Source: Paracamarosporium sp. OC-R06-R3 (lineage: Eukaryota; Ascomycota; Dothideomycetes; Pleosporales; Didymosphaeriaceae). Taken from it: 64,000 nt of DNA. A model generated the notes under the pieces. The model had not been told where the DNA came from. It saw only the letters and a program-made list of their open reading frames with translations, and ran no database searches. Numbering within the stretch: the first letter of the stretch is position 1; every line of letters starts with the position of its first letter. Both the position numbers and the translations under genes were made by a program. Below, in pieces: positions 48,601 through 59,816 of this stretch. The stretch covers positions 62,001-126,000 of the forward strand of contig JACVRA010000286.1 in assembly GCA_019828545.1 (NCBI GenBank). The letters run 5' to 3'.

Positions 48601-49056
48601 ATTCCTCACGAGTCTGCGTATTTACTATGTCCGTCTGTCGACACCAAGTGCCGTTGCCTGCTTGCATCCAGAATTTGGGGGCCTAGAAAAGAGAATAAGT
48701 GCACAGGACTTTCGCGAACCGTTCTAAACTAACGGTACACATACTGATTTGAACGGTATGATTAAGGAGTTTCCCGCCTTGTATATGGCGTCGATGAGAG
48801 ACAAGGGCAATTGGAATTTCAGGTTTTGACGCTGCCCGTCGATCATCAAAGGGATCTGGAACTCGATCTCTTTGAAATCGCCCACTTTGAGCGTGGCTTT
48901 GACAATTCGGGCGCCGTGGAAGGTTTGCATAATCTGCATCGTATGTTCTGCAGTCGTGACGCCGAAGTCGATCGAGTTGGCCAAGAGGACGGACATGTTT
49001 GCCGCTTGCGTATACGGTGACGGTGCCACGAAAGCGGCTTGGGGTCTCCGAAGCAT
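45607..49056 (-). CDS. RNA-dependent RNA polymerase of the RNAi/quelling type
   Basis: Makes double-stranded RNA from aberrant or repetitive transcripts, feeding Dicer and Argonaute. Three exons, 49056-48745, 48682-46474 and 46418-45607, code 1,110 residues. Joins are SLIIPFKS|APKFWMQAGN and NRK(C)LALARLHSQAVDY, both with good splice sites. The N-terminal region has FKEIEFQIPLMIDGQRQNLK. The double-psi beta-barrel core has YCFTDGVGRIS, YQFRLAGCKGVLALDP and the catalytic DxDGD motif in MCSGGDLDGDDYIVLWD. A family helical C-terminal part follows (KKPHFQRNKH; AKAREIKSLYDSDMRGLM). Length is near fission-yeast Rdp1 and shorter than QDE-1. The catalytic triad is intact, so it should be active. The start could be this Met or one 20 residues on (MSVLLANSIDFG). 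A CT-rich microsatellite lies upstream. Confidence 0.92.
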
Positions 49057-49278
49057 TGCGCGTGTCGCAAAATTGTGTGTATTTTCGGGAGAAGGAAGAT
49101 GGTTAGCAGGATGGTTGTTGGCAGGTTTGCCAAAGCTGTGGGGTCTGTTTGCTCCCCAGCGTTCTCGCGTCTCACATTGTTTGCTTATTCTCGATTGAGA
49201 AAGAGCGGTCCCAGGCAATCGGCAATCGGCAATTGGATATCGCGCGAAAACGAAAGAATCAGGTAAAAGACACGTCCG

Positions 49279-49316
<38 letters not shown>

Positions 49317-49543
49317 GGAAAGGAATATGAGGGTTAGTTACGCGCAACGGTAGGAACCTGCCTACGAGAGTGCAAGGGTGAAAGGTATCGTGCTCGAGCG
49401 ACTCCCAATAGGCAACACGCAAAGTCTTGACAGCACTCTACTTCCAAATCATTATTCATGACTACATTACAACGTTCGGTGGCATCCGCCCAACAAAAAA
49501 TAGGACATCGTATTTAATCCCGCACGGGTGGCATTAGGTGTTA
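49057..49543. promoter_or_regulatory. RdRP upstream region
   Basis: The 487 bp between the RdRP start and the stop of the next minus-strand gene. It contains the dinucleotide tract at 49282-49313 and otherwise only short frames. The RdRP frame stays open upstream to 49422, but that extension looks like leader sequence. Confidence 0.4.
49282..49313. repeat. (AG)n/(CT)n microsatellite
   Basis: An uninterrupted AG run of 32 bp. On the RdRP sense strand it is a CT tract about 225 bp before the start codon, in the likely 5' leader or core promoter. Confidence 0.95.
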
Positions 49544-52500
49544 CTACAATTCCGTAAGCGAGCCCTCTTCCTGAAGCCATTTCCCGGTACTAGTTGTAAA
49601 TTTTCCAGGTGTGAACGGTGTACTCTCTGGAAGAAACGACTCTAAATCTGCTTCTTCGCTTCCCTGCGAGCTACCTCGCCGCTTGTTTAACGGTAGACTT
49701 TGTCTGCCATCCGGATCGTTGTTTTGCTGGGACAGAGAGAACCCAACAGTAGTGTGCCTGCGGTTAGGGGATATCGGTCGCAGAGCAGAACGTTGCGCTT
49801 GAGCTCTCTTTGACAGTGACTTTGGTATCAGCGAAGGGTTGTTATACGAAGTTCGTGTGGAATTGCCCTTGGATGAAGGCCTGGGTTTCGAACGCTTTGG
49901 CGTGGAGCCGCTCCGCGAAATTTGAGAACTTGACAAGAACGAAGCATTTGCCAGATGGTCCATAGCGGTATTGGTAATACCCTCGGCTACATTCGAAATC
50001 TATCGCACGCGGAATTAGCGATAAGAGGTTAAAGGTAACCAGGAATACTGATTGCAATTACCTTAGTGGTGGCATCACATTCATGTATCTCTTGACTGTT
50101 CTGCACGTCATGATCATGCTGATGCGCAGTCTTTGAAACGTCACGCGCAGGGGCTGGTTCCGGTGGAGGTCCCATTAACGTAAACACTCGTTTCTGCCAA
50201 GACCTCAATTCTTCGAGTGCGTTGTCTTTGGCGAGACATTCATGCTCGAGCTCTTGAATTTTGGCATGAAGTGGCGGGACGGACATTTGAGTTCGCTCCA
50301 AATTTTGTCGCATATCATCGTAAGCTTCCTACAACGTAGAGTGGTAAAGTCAGTGCCGTTCAGAGAACGCTCCTCATGCTGCAACACAATATTACTCACA
50401 TGTATACGCTGATAGTCCTTAGCAGCTTTCGAGGCTGCAGCCTCAATATCGCTTTCATATTGGGCTTCGACTTCTTGCAAAGCCCTAGTTGACGATTGTG
50501 CAAGTTCATGGTGACGGAGTTGTAAATCTGAATGCACATGGAAACATTAATCTGAGGTCTGACGCTCATCGGGAAAAGGCGCTTACCCTTGAGTCTCTCG
50601 GCCGTCGTCGTCAAGTCAGCCTTAGTCTGTTGTAGATCACCCTCCAAAGCAGCGGCTTCTCTTTCAATACGAGTCAGTTCCTCCTCTTTTTGAGCTGTAG
50701 ATTGCTTTTCTTTGTTCAACTCCCGTTCTGCCTCCAGTAGACGATTTTGGAGGTTGTTGCAAAGGTCATCAAGCCGGGCGCTCGTCTGTCTGTGCTCCTC
50801 AACAGTGCGTTGCTCTGTTTCGAAGCGGGCTTGGAGATCGTTGTACTGGTCAGCGAGTTCGCGCATCCCGGTCTCGTGTTTGCCAAGCTCATCGCTCAGG
50901 GCAGCTATCCTCTCACGCAGAACTTCCTGCTCTTTCTTCTGATACTCAATAGTCTCTTCATGCTCAAGGATAAGAGACTTCAGCTGCATCTCTTTGTGAT
51001 TGTAGGTCTCCTTGGCTTCAAAAAGCGCAGTGTCAGCCTGCGAGTTAGACTTCTCCATATCGACCCGTAGGTTTTCTAGTCGGATGGAGAGCTCCTCATT
51101 GTCCTTCTCCAACCGGCTTTTCTCCGCCTCGAGAGTGCCAAGGAAGAGATTATCGTCTATTCGTTTCTGCTCGAGAGATTCCACATGGGCCAGCGATCGG
51201 GATAGTTCTACTTCGAGTGCACCTGCCCTATCTCGTTCGCAACGTAGTGGGCCTTCGACTGTGTCGCATCGGCTTTCCAAATCATGGCAGATCTGCGCCA
51301 CTGCTCGGATGAGCGAATCCCGTTGATAAGAGGCCTGATTGTCTAGTTCGCACTTGAGACGACTTCTCCAGTCCTGCAGGGGCAGGCCAGACACAGGCGT
51401 ACACTCTTGCTCAAAAAGAGAAACCGAGGGGGTGAGAGTGTAAGCTGATGGGATATGCGTGCATTGATCCGCAGGTATTGAAAGCTGAGATTGTTTTTGA
51501 ATCAGAGCGATCCCAAGCGATGACGGTACGCGTGGGACTTCATTGGGCCCAACAGCAAACATGACAGTCAATAACATTGAAATTGTCGCTGAGATACATT
51601 TTCGACGTATGACGTTGTTGTGATTTGGGCAGAAGACGGATTGCGCTTCTTCAACGGGAGCGGTACAACACGCAAGGAAGGCTTCGATGTGACCTTGAAC
51701 TTTATGGTCCGACAAGGCCGTAACTATGTGGGAACAAAAATTTGCATGATGTAAAGCCGTCGCGGCTATTTCGTTGACTAGGAATATAGTGTTTCGCTGT
51801 TGATCAATTGAGAGTGGTGAAATATTTGTTTCTAGTACCTGACAGACAAGTGATCGGACAGAAGATTGCTGCATGTGATCCTGCTCGCGGTCAGAACATA
51901 TTGGACACTCTAATAAGGTTATGTACGCCAGGACTTACTGCGAATAAAGGTAGCGAGTTTGACAGCGAATCCTGAGAGCCTAGATCATCCCAGCCATTCA
52001 AGTCCGTCAATGCCCTTTCGTATAGTCCTACTACTGTTGAAGACAACTTGTTCGTCCCACCGACAACAGTGTAGAAGTATAAAGCTTCGCGCTGGACAGC
52101 TGGTTTGATGTCGCACTGCTGTATTTTCTGCAAGAGCTTCGGTATCATGTTCTTCGCATTCACGTCCGTGTTGGCCCATTGCTCTAGTATTCTTTGATCA
52201 ACCAGCTGCAAGGTACGGGTCGCTATCCCTGGAGTAGAGGTACTAGGTCAGCACGATCGAGGAGTGCGGATGGGTACTTTTGATGTGTCTCAAATAAGCG
52301 AAGTAAGAATCTTTCCGCAATTTGCGAAACACATGCATCTTGTCCCTGGATCTTACGTACTGATTCCCTGGAGAGCTTCATCATCCGGGACACCTGAGCC
52401 ACCTTTGATGGCCCATATGACACTCAGGCAAGCGAGAGTAATTGTCTTCTTGCAGGCGTTTGCGGATTCAAACAACTTTCTACCTGAAGCAGTAACCCAT

Positions 52501-53490
52501 TGTACGGTACCATCTGTGTTGGCGGTGTTGTCCTTGGTACGCTCGTGATCTCCATGGGCCCCATCTATGAGCTCTGGACTGGATGAAAAAAATGATTAGT
52601 GAACGTGTCAAAGGGTCAGTCTTCCCTGTGAGCACACTTACTGTTCTGCGAGGATTGCGAGACCAAAGCACCACAATAACAACATGGAGTCTTCCCCAGT
52701 AATTTTGGAGGTAAGGATATGGTAAAGCTGCTTATCGAAATGCTTGCTTGCATCGGCCGGTAGCAGGGCCAGGAAGCCACGACAAGCTCCATTGAGCATG
52801 CGGTATATTGGTTTCAGCGTTTGGACATCGGGTTTATGCGACGCTTGCTCAAAGGTGCGCAAGAAGAACGACTGTACGGTTGCGGGCAGTGGTACAGCGT
52901 CAGGCAACGGGTGTGCCAGGAGCTCGACGCAAAGACCATGGTACTTGAGAGCGGTCAGAGATGTGCATAAGGTAGCACGAAGCGGCGTGATTGAGTGTCG
53001 GAGGTTTGATCCGTGCTTACTGAATTGAAGTTCTCCGGTGATGTATCCGCTTTGGTAAGCAGTGCATTGAGCAGAGCAGGGTTGCGGGCGAGGAGTTTGT
53101 GCCTGAATTCGAGTGCGTGGGCTGCACAAGGGAGGTCAACCGGCAGTTAGAAGTCGAGAGGCGTGCAAGACGTACAGAGGCAGCGGAGAATGGTCACGCA
53201 GCACTGCCACATGGGGAGGGCATCGTAGAGGAGCGAGGCGAGCTTAGCGATGGCGCAAGGGGGGTGCAGGCGAATGCAGGCGCGGGCGGTAAGCGCATCG
53301 GTGTTTGTGCAGATGCGGGCCAATTTCTGCATCTCACAAGTCAGCGCATGAGATATTAAACGGTCATGTGCGGGTGGAGCGGGTGGTGCATATACGGTGT
53401 TTGGGGCACACTCACGGCCAGCGACACCGGGTAGGGCGCGTCGACGAGGGCGGAGAGCTCGCGGGCGAGGGCAGCGTGTGCGGCAGCCAT
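49544..53490 (-). CDS. Large helical-repeat plus coiled-coil protein, function unknown
   Basis: A multi-exon gene of about 1,050-1,100 residues. The start is MAAAHAALARELSALVDAPY at 53490. Junctions include VSLA|MQKLARIC, then ALEFRHKLLARNPALLNALL, NFNS|YHGLCVELLAHP, LAEH|PELIDGAHGD, DDEALQGI|RIATRTLQLV (about 140-nt intron), LPLFA|QQSSVRSL, RLKD|LQLRHHELA, QRIH|EAYDDMRQ and ATTK|ISNVAEG. The first half is alpha-helical, HEAT/ARM-like. A long coiled coil follows (50.6-51.3 kb), then a Ser/Pro-rich basic tail ending TPFTPGKFTTSTGKWLQEEG. This order recalls proteins such as p115/USO1 or CIP2A in architecture only; I do not recognise the family. The intron near 52.3 kb is the least certain join. 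Confidence 0.7.
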
Positions 53491-54736
53491 GGGTTGGTGG
53501 CGGGCGGTGGGATGGCGAGGGCGACGAGGTGCGGGGAAAGTTTGTTTGGGGCAGCTGTCGCCGGGGCGACGGGCGCGGTGCTCCGAGCGAGCAGGCGGGG
53601 ACGGCGGCGAGGGGCGGCGAGGGCGGGGTGCTCGCCGTGCTGAGGCAGGCCGGTGCTGTGCGATTGCGTGTGCGGGCAGCAGTGGATGGCGGGGTAGCGT
53701 TGTGGGCGCCCGGGTGCATGCGTTCGCTGCGTGCGGCGTGAAAGCATCATCCAGCGGGCGTCGCGCTCGGGCCGCCGATTCGCCCGCCCGATGCCATGCT
53801 CGTCAGGGCAGACGGGCGACGCTCTCCTCCGCGAGCGTTGGCCAACCGCCCCCCCACACGTATCGAGGGATTGCCTCGCCGGCCTCGTTTCGAGAGCGTA
53901 ATCGAAAACCCCTCTCGGTGGCACCCCCGCGCCGCTCACCGCCTGCGCAGTCGTGTGATGGGCCTGCGCCAGAGCCGCATCCAGGCGCAACGGCCACCCA
54001 GGCACCACCACGTCCGGCCTGACGCCTCTGCTCTGCGCGCAAAAGGAATATGCACTGGCAAGCCCAATTCGAGTGGGGGGGGGGGGGGGGGGGGGGGGGG
54101 GGGGNNNNNNNNNNNNNNNNNNNNNNCCCCCCCCCCCCCCCCCCGCCACCCAGCGCCCGCTGCCTCGGGCTCGCGGCCGTCGCACAGCGAGGCTGTCCCC
54201 GCCGCAACACCACGCCCGCCCATCGCCATCACGCGACAGTGCTGTATGTCATCTCGACTTACAGGCCGTTACGCCTCGCTACCGCACGCCACGCCCTCGA
54301 TCCCTACGCTGGCCCATTGCCCATGCTTCCCCACATTTGCTTCTACCTCTGTCCCCTGCAGGTGATCATGCAGCCTTCCTTGGTGCCAATCGGGGCCTGT
54401 ATCGAAAATTTTCTGGTCCACGCATTGCTGTTTGGTCAGCCAGCCGCCCTGCCTCTACAGTCTCACGGCCCCTGTGCGTTGGCCGATGCCCTCCAAGCCA
54501 TGCCGTGGAGAGCAAGGCGCGCCAACAGCGTGTAGTCACAAAATAGCGCTCCCCGCTTCCCTCATGCTACGCCTAGTACATATACTACCGCCCCGTGCCT
54601 ACCTGACGCCGCTCCCATCGCGTGCCATGTCTCGCCCTCTTGCTCTTCCAATAGCCCCAACGCACCTCTGATGGCCCCGTCCACGCCTGCCCATTCTTTC
54701 ACCGGATCCCACCCGTCCTGCCCCTAACCTCCCGCC
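53491..54736. promoter_or_regulatory. Divergent promoter interval with assembly gap
   Basis: GC-rich region between the coiled-coil gene (-) and D-lactate dehydrogenase (+). It contains the gap at 54075-54144. Long open frames across it are GC-driven and some translate through the N run; none is supported as a gene. The region from 54.2 kb to the ATG is C-rich, typical of a fungal promoter. Confidence 0.45.
54075..54144. other. Assembly gap between G30 and C18 homopolymers
   Basis: 30 G, then 22 N (54105-54126), then 18 C. The two runs are complementary, so the join may be a foldback, a homopolymer stall or an arbitrary-length gap. Sequence and spacing here should not be trusted. Confidence 0.95.
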
Positions 54737-56856
54737 ATGTTTCGTCGTCCCGTCTGGAGGCTGCTGGCCTCGCCCTACCAGTGTCTGAGGCGGGGTGCTT
54801 CCCGCCACGCTGCCCGGGCCGAACAAACCTTCAAGTCAACCAAAGACCTTCCGAAAACGTCCTGGAGCTCCAGCCGAGTCTTGCTCTTGGCCTCTTGCAT
54901 CGGTGCCACGGCCTACGCTGGCGGTGTCAACCATGACCTTGGTCGCTTCCCGCTGCCCTGGCGCGCCAGCGGCCCGCGATATGCCTCAAAGTCGGAGATG
55001 GAGCAGGTATGACGACTTGTCCATTTACGCGAATCCCTCCGCTTACTTGTCATCAGGCAATTGGCGAGCTGAGGACCACCCTGGGTGAGGATGCCATTAG
55101 CACAGACGACGAAGACCTCCTTCGACACGGTTACTCGGAATGGTCTTCGATCAATATTGATCAGCTTCCCGTGGCCGTGGCATACCCTCAATCCACCGAA
55201 GAGGTCTCGGAGATTGCCAAGACGTGTTTAAAGTACAAGATCCCCATGAGTACGTGTCGCATCGAGCTCCGCTTGCGAGGTGCTGATGCTGTACAGTCCC
55301 GTATTCTGGGGGCTCAAGTCTAGAAGCCAATTTTTCTGCGCCCTACGGAGGCATGAGCATTGACTTCTCGTATATGGACAAGATTTTGTCGCTACATGCC
55401 GATGAGTAAGCGAGACCGGTGACTAGGTCCCAACACGGGAGTGCTGACCGGGGGACTATCAGTATGGATGTTGTTGTGCAGCCGTCTGTCTCGTGGATGA
55501 ACTTGAACGAGGAAATTAAAGACTCCGGTCTCTTCTTCCCCGTTGACCCTGGCCCTTCGGTACGCACATCCGTCTCGACCAAGTCGTCTACCGTTGGTAT
55601 TGATCACCGCATAGGCGCGAATTGGTGGCATGGTGGGAACCAGCTGCAGGTGTGTGCAATGCATCCATAGCTTTGCGCAATGCTGAACGTAGACTAGTGG
55701 CACGAATGCCGTCAGATACGGGACCATGAAAGATTGGGTTATTAATCTCACCGTCGTTCTTGCCGACGGAAGCATCATCAAAACTAGGCGACGACCGCGG
55801 TATGCATCTTACCGAGAGGCTGTTATATGCAGCTGACGCGCAGCAGTAAATCTTCCGCCGGATACAACTTGACAAACCTATTCATAGGCTCCGAGGGCAC
55901 GCTCGGTATAGTCACCGAGATTACACTCAAGTTGACCGTGATACCCCAAGAGACCAGCGTGGCTGTCGTGACGTTTCCCACGATCCGTGATGCTGCAGCT
56001 GCAGCATCCAAGGTCATGCGTGCAGGGATACCTGTGGCAGCAATGGAAATCATGGATGATGTTCAGATGGCCGTCATCAACAAGGCGGGCGCCACAACCA
56101 AAAAATGGAAAGAAATGCCTACAATGTTTTTCAAGTTAGTCCAACCGAGCCAATCGCACCTCTTGTGGTCATGCGTGCTAACCCTCTGCATAGGTTTTCC
56201 GGAACTAAAGCAGGGGTGAGTATAACAACGAATCCACCACTTCCCAGAACGGAACTGACTGCATGTATCCAGGTACAAGAAAACGTGGGCCTCGTCAAAG
56301 CCATCGCAAAGGCACACCGAAGCGGTGATTTCGAATTTGCAGTCGATGCGCAAGAGCAAAAGACTTTGTGGTCTGCTAGGAAAGAGTCGCTCTGGAGTAT
56401 GCTGGCGCTCCGCCGAGAGGGCGACGAGGTCTGGTCGACTGATGTGGCTGTGCCCCTCTCTCGTCTGCCCGATATCATTGGTCAGTCCTGAAACCATCCC
56501 CCAGATAAGCATCTAACATCCATTCAGAGGTTTCCAAGACGGAACTGGACGCATTAGGCCTGTTCGCTAGCATCTTAGGACACATTGGAGACGGGAATTT
56601 CCACGAGAGCATCATGTACAACAGCAAAGACCCCAAGGAGAGAGCTGCTGTCGAGAAGTGTGTAAAAGACATGGTTGACCGTGCCCTAGAGATGGAGGGC
56701 ACGTGCACGGGAGAACACGGCATCGGCCTGGGCAAGAAGGACTCGCTCATGAAAGAGCTGGGCCTCGACACGATCAACGTCATGAAAAGCATCAAGGGCG
56801 CTTTAGATCCGCATTGGCTCATGAATCCGGGGAAGATCATGGATGTACCCTCCTGA
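54737..56856 (+). CDS. DLD1: Mitochondrial D-lactate dehydrogenase (cytochrome c)
   Basis: Oxidises D-lactate to pyruvate with FAD, passing electrons to cytochrome c at the inner membrane. The Arg-rich N-terminus ([20 protein letters not shown]) is a presequence, followed by one hydrophobic segment ([18 protein letters not shown]). Ten or so exons join cleanly: [98 protein letters not shown] and [13 protein letters not shown]. These carry the FAD-binding type-4 (PCMH) domain, with the PYSGGSSLE and [15 protein letters not shown] loops, and the FAD-oxidase C-terminal domain ([37 protein letters not shown]). All motifs are present and no lesion is seen. Confidence 0.93.
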
Positions 56857-57010
56857 TCGGTGCTGCATCTAGGGGAGTTTACGGGCGGCACTGTCTGCAC
56901 ATGTGTTAAAAGTCGCCCACGGAGCATTTGGTGGCCGTGTCTTCTTCTTCTAGTATTGCATATAGATTTGGGTCTGGACGTTTGAAAAATTCATCTAGCG
57001 TTGCATGGAA

Positions 57011-57697
57011 TTAACTGTCGAGCTTGTTGTGGTATGCCATGTCCCTGTGAGGTGAGACTTTGCTTTTCCTCGCTCGAACTAACCTCACCGGTCTATACAA
57101 GTCATAACACTGTGTGCTCTTCTCGAATGTGATCCATCCTCTCTTATCTTTTTCTTCCTTTAGCCATGCTCCTACTTTGCCCATCGCAACCTCGTCATGA
57201 TACCGGGCAGATGCAGAGTACTCCTCATCCACCCAGCCACAAGTGCCTCCTAAGAGAAGTTCCCCGCCAACCCCTTTACAAGATCCAAAGCCAAGTAAAA
57301 CAGGATTCTCACTGCCATCAAGGGCAATATTCGCAGGATCAAGATCTCTGTGCGCGACTCCCAAAGAATAGAAGTGTTTCACACCAGCGCGCATGCCGTC
57401 CATGTAAGCTGAGATATTAAAACCATGTGGAACATCCTCATAACGAACGATATTGCAAGATAACGTTGTACTTTTCGAGGGCGAGCCAGGTGATACGACC
57501 GCGTGCAACGCAACAGTACAGCCGTAGTATCCATCTAACCATCTGTAGATGGTGATATTGATTGAGGACCTCCAACATCTCGGCTTCTTCGAGAAAAGCA
57601 CACGCGGTACGAGCTTGATCTCGTACTCGCTGTCAGAGCACGATATCTTGGGGCGTTTGATAGAGCGCTTGTGCTGTCGGTTGGGTACAGCAGGCAT
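57011..57697 (-). CDS. Degenerate protein-kinase-like protein
   Basis: A 228-residue frame with a kinase-like catalytic loop, GVAHRDLDPANIALDGSENP, followed by VLLGFGSCK where an active kinase has DFG. The metal-binding Asp is therefore Gly. No clear glycine loop or VAIK lysine is visible, so the N-lobe is missing or extremely diverged. Upstream on the same strand another frame (57535 to about 58030) stays open for about 165 codons, but overlaps this one in a different frame. A frameshift could have split a longer gene. Fungal genomes carry many such small, atypical kinase-like proteins. Activity is unlikely; pseudogene status is possible. Confidence 0.5.
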   Translation of the reverse strand: MPAVPNRQHKRSIKRPKISCSDSEYEIKLVPRVLFSKKPRCWRSSINITIYRWLDGYYGCTVALHAVVSPGSPSKSTTLSCNIVRYEDVPHGFNISAYMDGMRAGVKHFYSLGVAHRDLDPANIALDGSENPVLLGFGSCKGVGGELLLGGTCGWVDEEYSASARYHDEVAMGKVGAWLKEEKDKRGWITFEKSTQCYDLYRPVRLVRARKSKVSPHRDMAYHNKLDS

Positions 57698-58253
57698 CGT
57701 TCGCAGCTCTCTTCTGAGATGCGCAATCGTTGAGTCGTGTTTTTGTGTTCTGGGTGCTTGGAAAGCTGTGCAAATGTAGTTTTTATCGATGTGTGCAAGG
57801 TGGAGCGGAGAAACTCGCTTGTTTTGGCACTCTCGACTTCGCGAAGAGTTGTGGGATCTGTTTTAGATAGGATGTAGGGACATATGGCGAAAAGCGGTTC
57901 AGGATGTTTATCGAGGATGTTTCTTTCTAGCGTAATTCGTGTGTGCGCTTCTTCGTTGCGGGCGTTGGAGATGCGCGGGTAGGATTGCGAGGCGTCAAAG
58001 TTGTAGCGTCTGTCGTCTTGAATTTCTGCTTGACTCAGTTAAGATTAGGCAATGAGCTGGACTTTTATTCCTAATCGTCACTTCAGAGGTCGAGTTTCTT
58101 TGTTGTATGCGCTTTCTAGCTATATACTTTGCAGTCACACTCCTGACTGTGAGATCACAAGAGTAGGATAAGTTGCAGCGTAAGATGTATGAACAGCGCG
58201 AAGCCGGTTTGTCCTAGACACAAGGCTAATACCGGCCCTCTGGCATTGCGATA
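57698..58253. other. Upstream region of the kinase-like ORF
   Basis: Contains an open minus-strand frame of uncertain status, from about 58030 to 57535 (segments HPEPLFAICPYIL, TLREVESAKTSEFLRS). It could be the 5' part of the kinase-like gene in another frame. Nothing else is visible. Confidence 0.35.
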
Positions 58254-58670
58254 ATGTTCAATGGACTAAAAGAAGTTGTCGGACTTATTATAGAGCGGGA
58301 AGAGCTTAATGATGGTGATGCAGGAAGGCGTTCTCATTTGCTAATAAAGACAGTGCTTCTCTTCGGGCATATACTCACGTACAATGTGCCTACCTTTATT
58401 TTAAAACTGTTGAACATTACTCCAGAGACCTCATACAATATATGTGGATACAGCGTAGCCGCTCAACAGACCCATTCGATGAGAGACAGCCACATCCTCG
58501 ACAAAATCATCAGGAGCTACCTAAAAGGAAATTGTCAGGGAAATCTTAGAGCGGCATGCGCTGTCACCGGGCATTCATATACCGTCTTTGACAATTTTCA
58601 TTTGCGAAAAAAGCTACCATTTGAAATTACTTGCAATCCTGGCGTGGGTCGAGTCGGAACCACTCATTGA
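58254..58670 (+). CDS. Hypothetical 138-residue ORF
   Basis: An isolated open frame (MFNGLKEVVGLIIEREELND ...) in AT-rich DNA. It has a hydrophobic middle (LLFGHILTYNVPTFILKLLN) and no recognised motif. No splice-linked extension was found. It may be chance or a lineage-specific gene. Confidence 0.25.
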   Translation: MFNGLKEVVGLIIEREELNDGDAGRRSHLLIKTVLLFGHILTYNVPTFILKLLNITPETSYNICGYSVAAQQTHSMRDSHILDKIIRSYLKGNCQGNLRAACAVTGHSYTVFDNFHLRKKLPFEITCNPGVGRVGTTH

Positions 58671-59255
58671 GCAATATTATGCACACTAGTTCAGGGATGG
58701 GCAACTACTAGTTCAGTTCAGTATCGACGAGGCAAAAGATATTGTGAGGCCATTTCTTTCGGCTTGGATAGCATAAGCATTGAGGAATACCCCTTCAATA
58801 ACGTTCAATGGACCTATCGAAACATTGATGATTTCTGTTACCATTGCCTTTCCTTAGCTCTGTGTTTGATCAAAGCTGAATTGAATATTATTTCTAATTT
58901 GTGGGGATGATGCATGTGTAAGATCCAAATAAAACTCATATTAAGCTCTACATGATAGAATAGTGTTTGCGGCCTGAGGTTCACTTAACAGTGTCCACGT
59001 GCACCCAATCATGCGGAGCAATAACCGTGGAATAAACAACACTATTAGTAGATGCTAGCGTCCAAAATTAATGTAGAACGAAGGGATAACTTCACTAATA
59101 ATCCGAAAAACGGATACAATGATGACCAAGCGAGCAATATTCCGAGGCTTAACGCAATCGGAGTGGAACCGTTGTCCATGTCCTAATCCGGCTGCTCTAA
59201 AACCCGCTCAAAGCCCAACTCTGCCAACTTTCCAACAGCACCAACCTCCTCAGAA
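58671..59255. other. AT-rich intergenic region
   Basis: Rich in stops in all frames. No gene, repeat or RNA is recognised; the distal part is the GNAT gene promoter. Confidence 0.4.
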
Positions 59256-59816
59256 ATGGAAGCCGAACAGTATGTCGTTCTCCAGGGCCTCCCGACACCC
59301 CAAGTATATCACGATCTCCGGAAGCTCGCCAACCTCACACCACCACCGCTTGAAGCGATGACAGAAGCCGTGCCAAAATCACTACGGAATTCATTCGCCT
59401 GCTTCGTAGCCTACGAACGCAAGTACATGGTCGATGAGCAGACGCCGGGGAGCGGCCAGGATGCCGTCGCAATGGGACGACTGCTGGGCGACGGGGCCCT
59501 CTTTCTTCAACTAGTCGACGTCGCGGTGCATCCAGACCACCAAAGCAAAGGCCTTGGGAAACGCATAATGGAATCGCTGGTAGCTTATGCCGACGAACAT
59601 GCGCCACATGCGTATGTGAGCCTCGTGGCAGACCCCCTGGGGCAGCGGCTCTATCCAAAATACGGCTTCGAAGACGTGAAACCGGGAATAGGCATGTTTC
59701 GTTGCCTGCGGATCCAGGGCGATGCCGAGTTCAAGAAGGCCCGAGAAGCAAAGCAGGCGGCGGCAATGCGAGGCCCCAGTGGTTCGACACGGGGCTCAAA
59801 TAGTTCTTCCCAATGA
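59256..59816 (+). CDS. GNAT-family N-acetyltransferase
   Basis: A single-exon 186-residue protein. The GNAT fold is shown by beta4 LFLQLVDVAVHPDHQ directly followed by the acetyl-CoA pyrophosphate loop QSKGLGKRIM (Q/RxxGxG/A). The AYVSLVADPLGQRLYPKYGF strand and helix of motif B follow. The substrate is unknown; small stand-alone GNATs of this type often acetylate amines or antibiotics. The Ala/Ser-rich tail after residue 160 is disordered. Confidence 0.85.
   Translation: MEAEQYVVLQGLPTPQVYHDLRKLANLTPPPLEAMTEAVPKSLRNSFACFVAYERKYMVDEQTPGSGQDAVAMGRLLGDGALFLQLVDVAVHPDHQSKGLGKRIMESLVAYADEHAPHAYVSLVADPLGQRLYPKYGFEDVKPGIGMFRCLRIQGDAEFKKAREAKQAAAMRGPSGSTRGSNSSSQ

Noticed and set aside
49057..49422. 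Upstream extension of the RdRP frame by 122 codons
   Set aside because: It includes the translated CT microsatellite and reads as leader; family N-termini begin close to the chosen Met.
53412..54365. Long ORFs through the N gap on both strands
   Set aside because: They translate homopolymers and Ns; GC-rich DNA has few stops, and they overlap the first exon of the coiled-coil gene.
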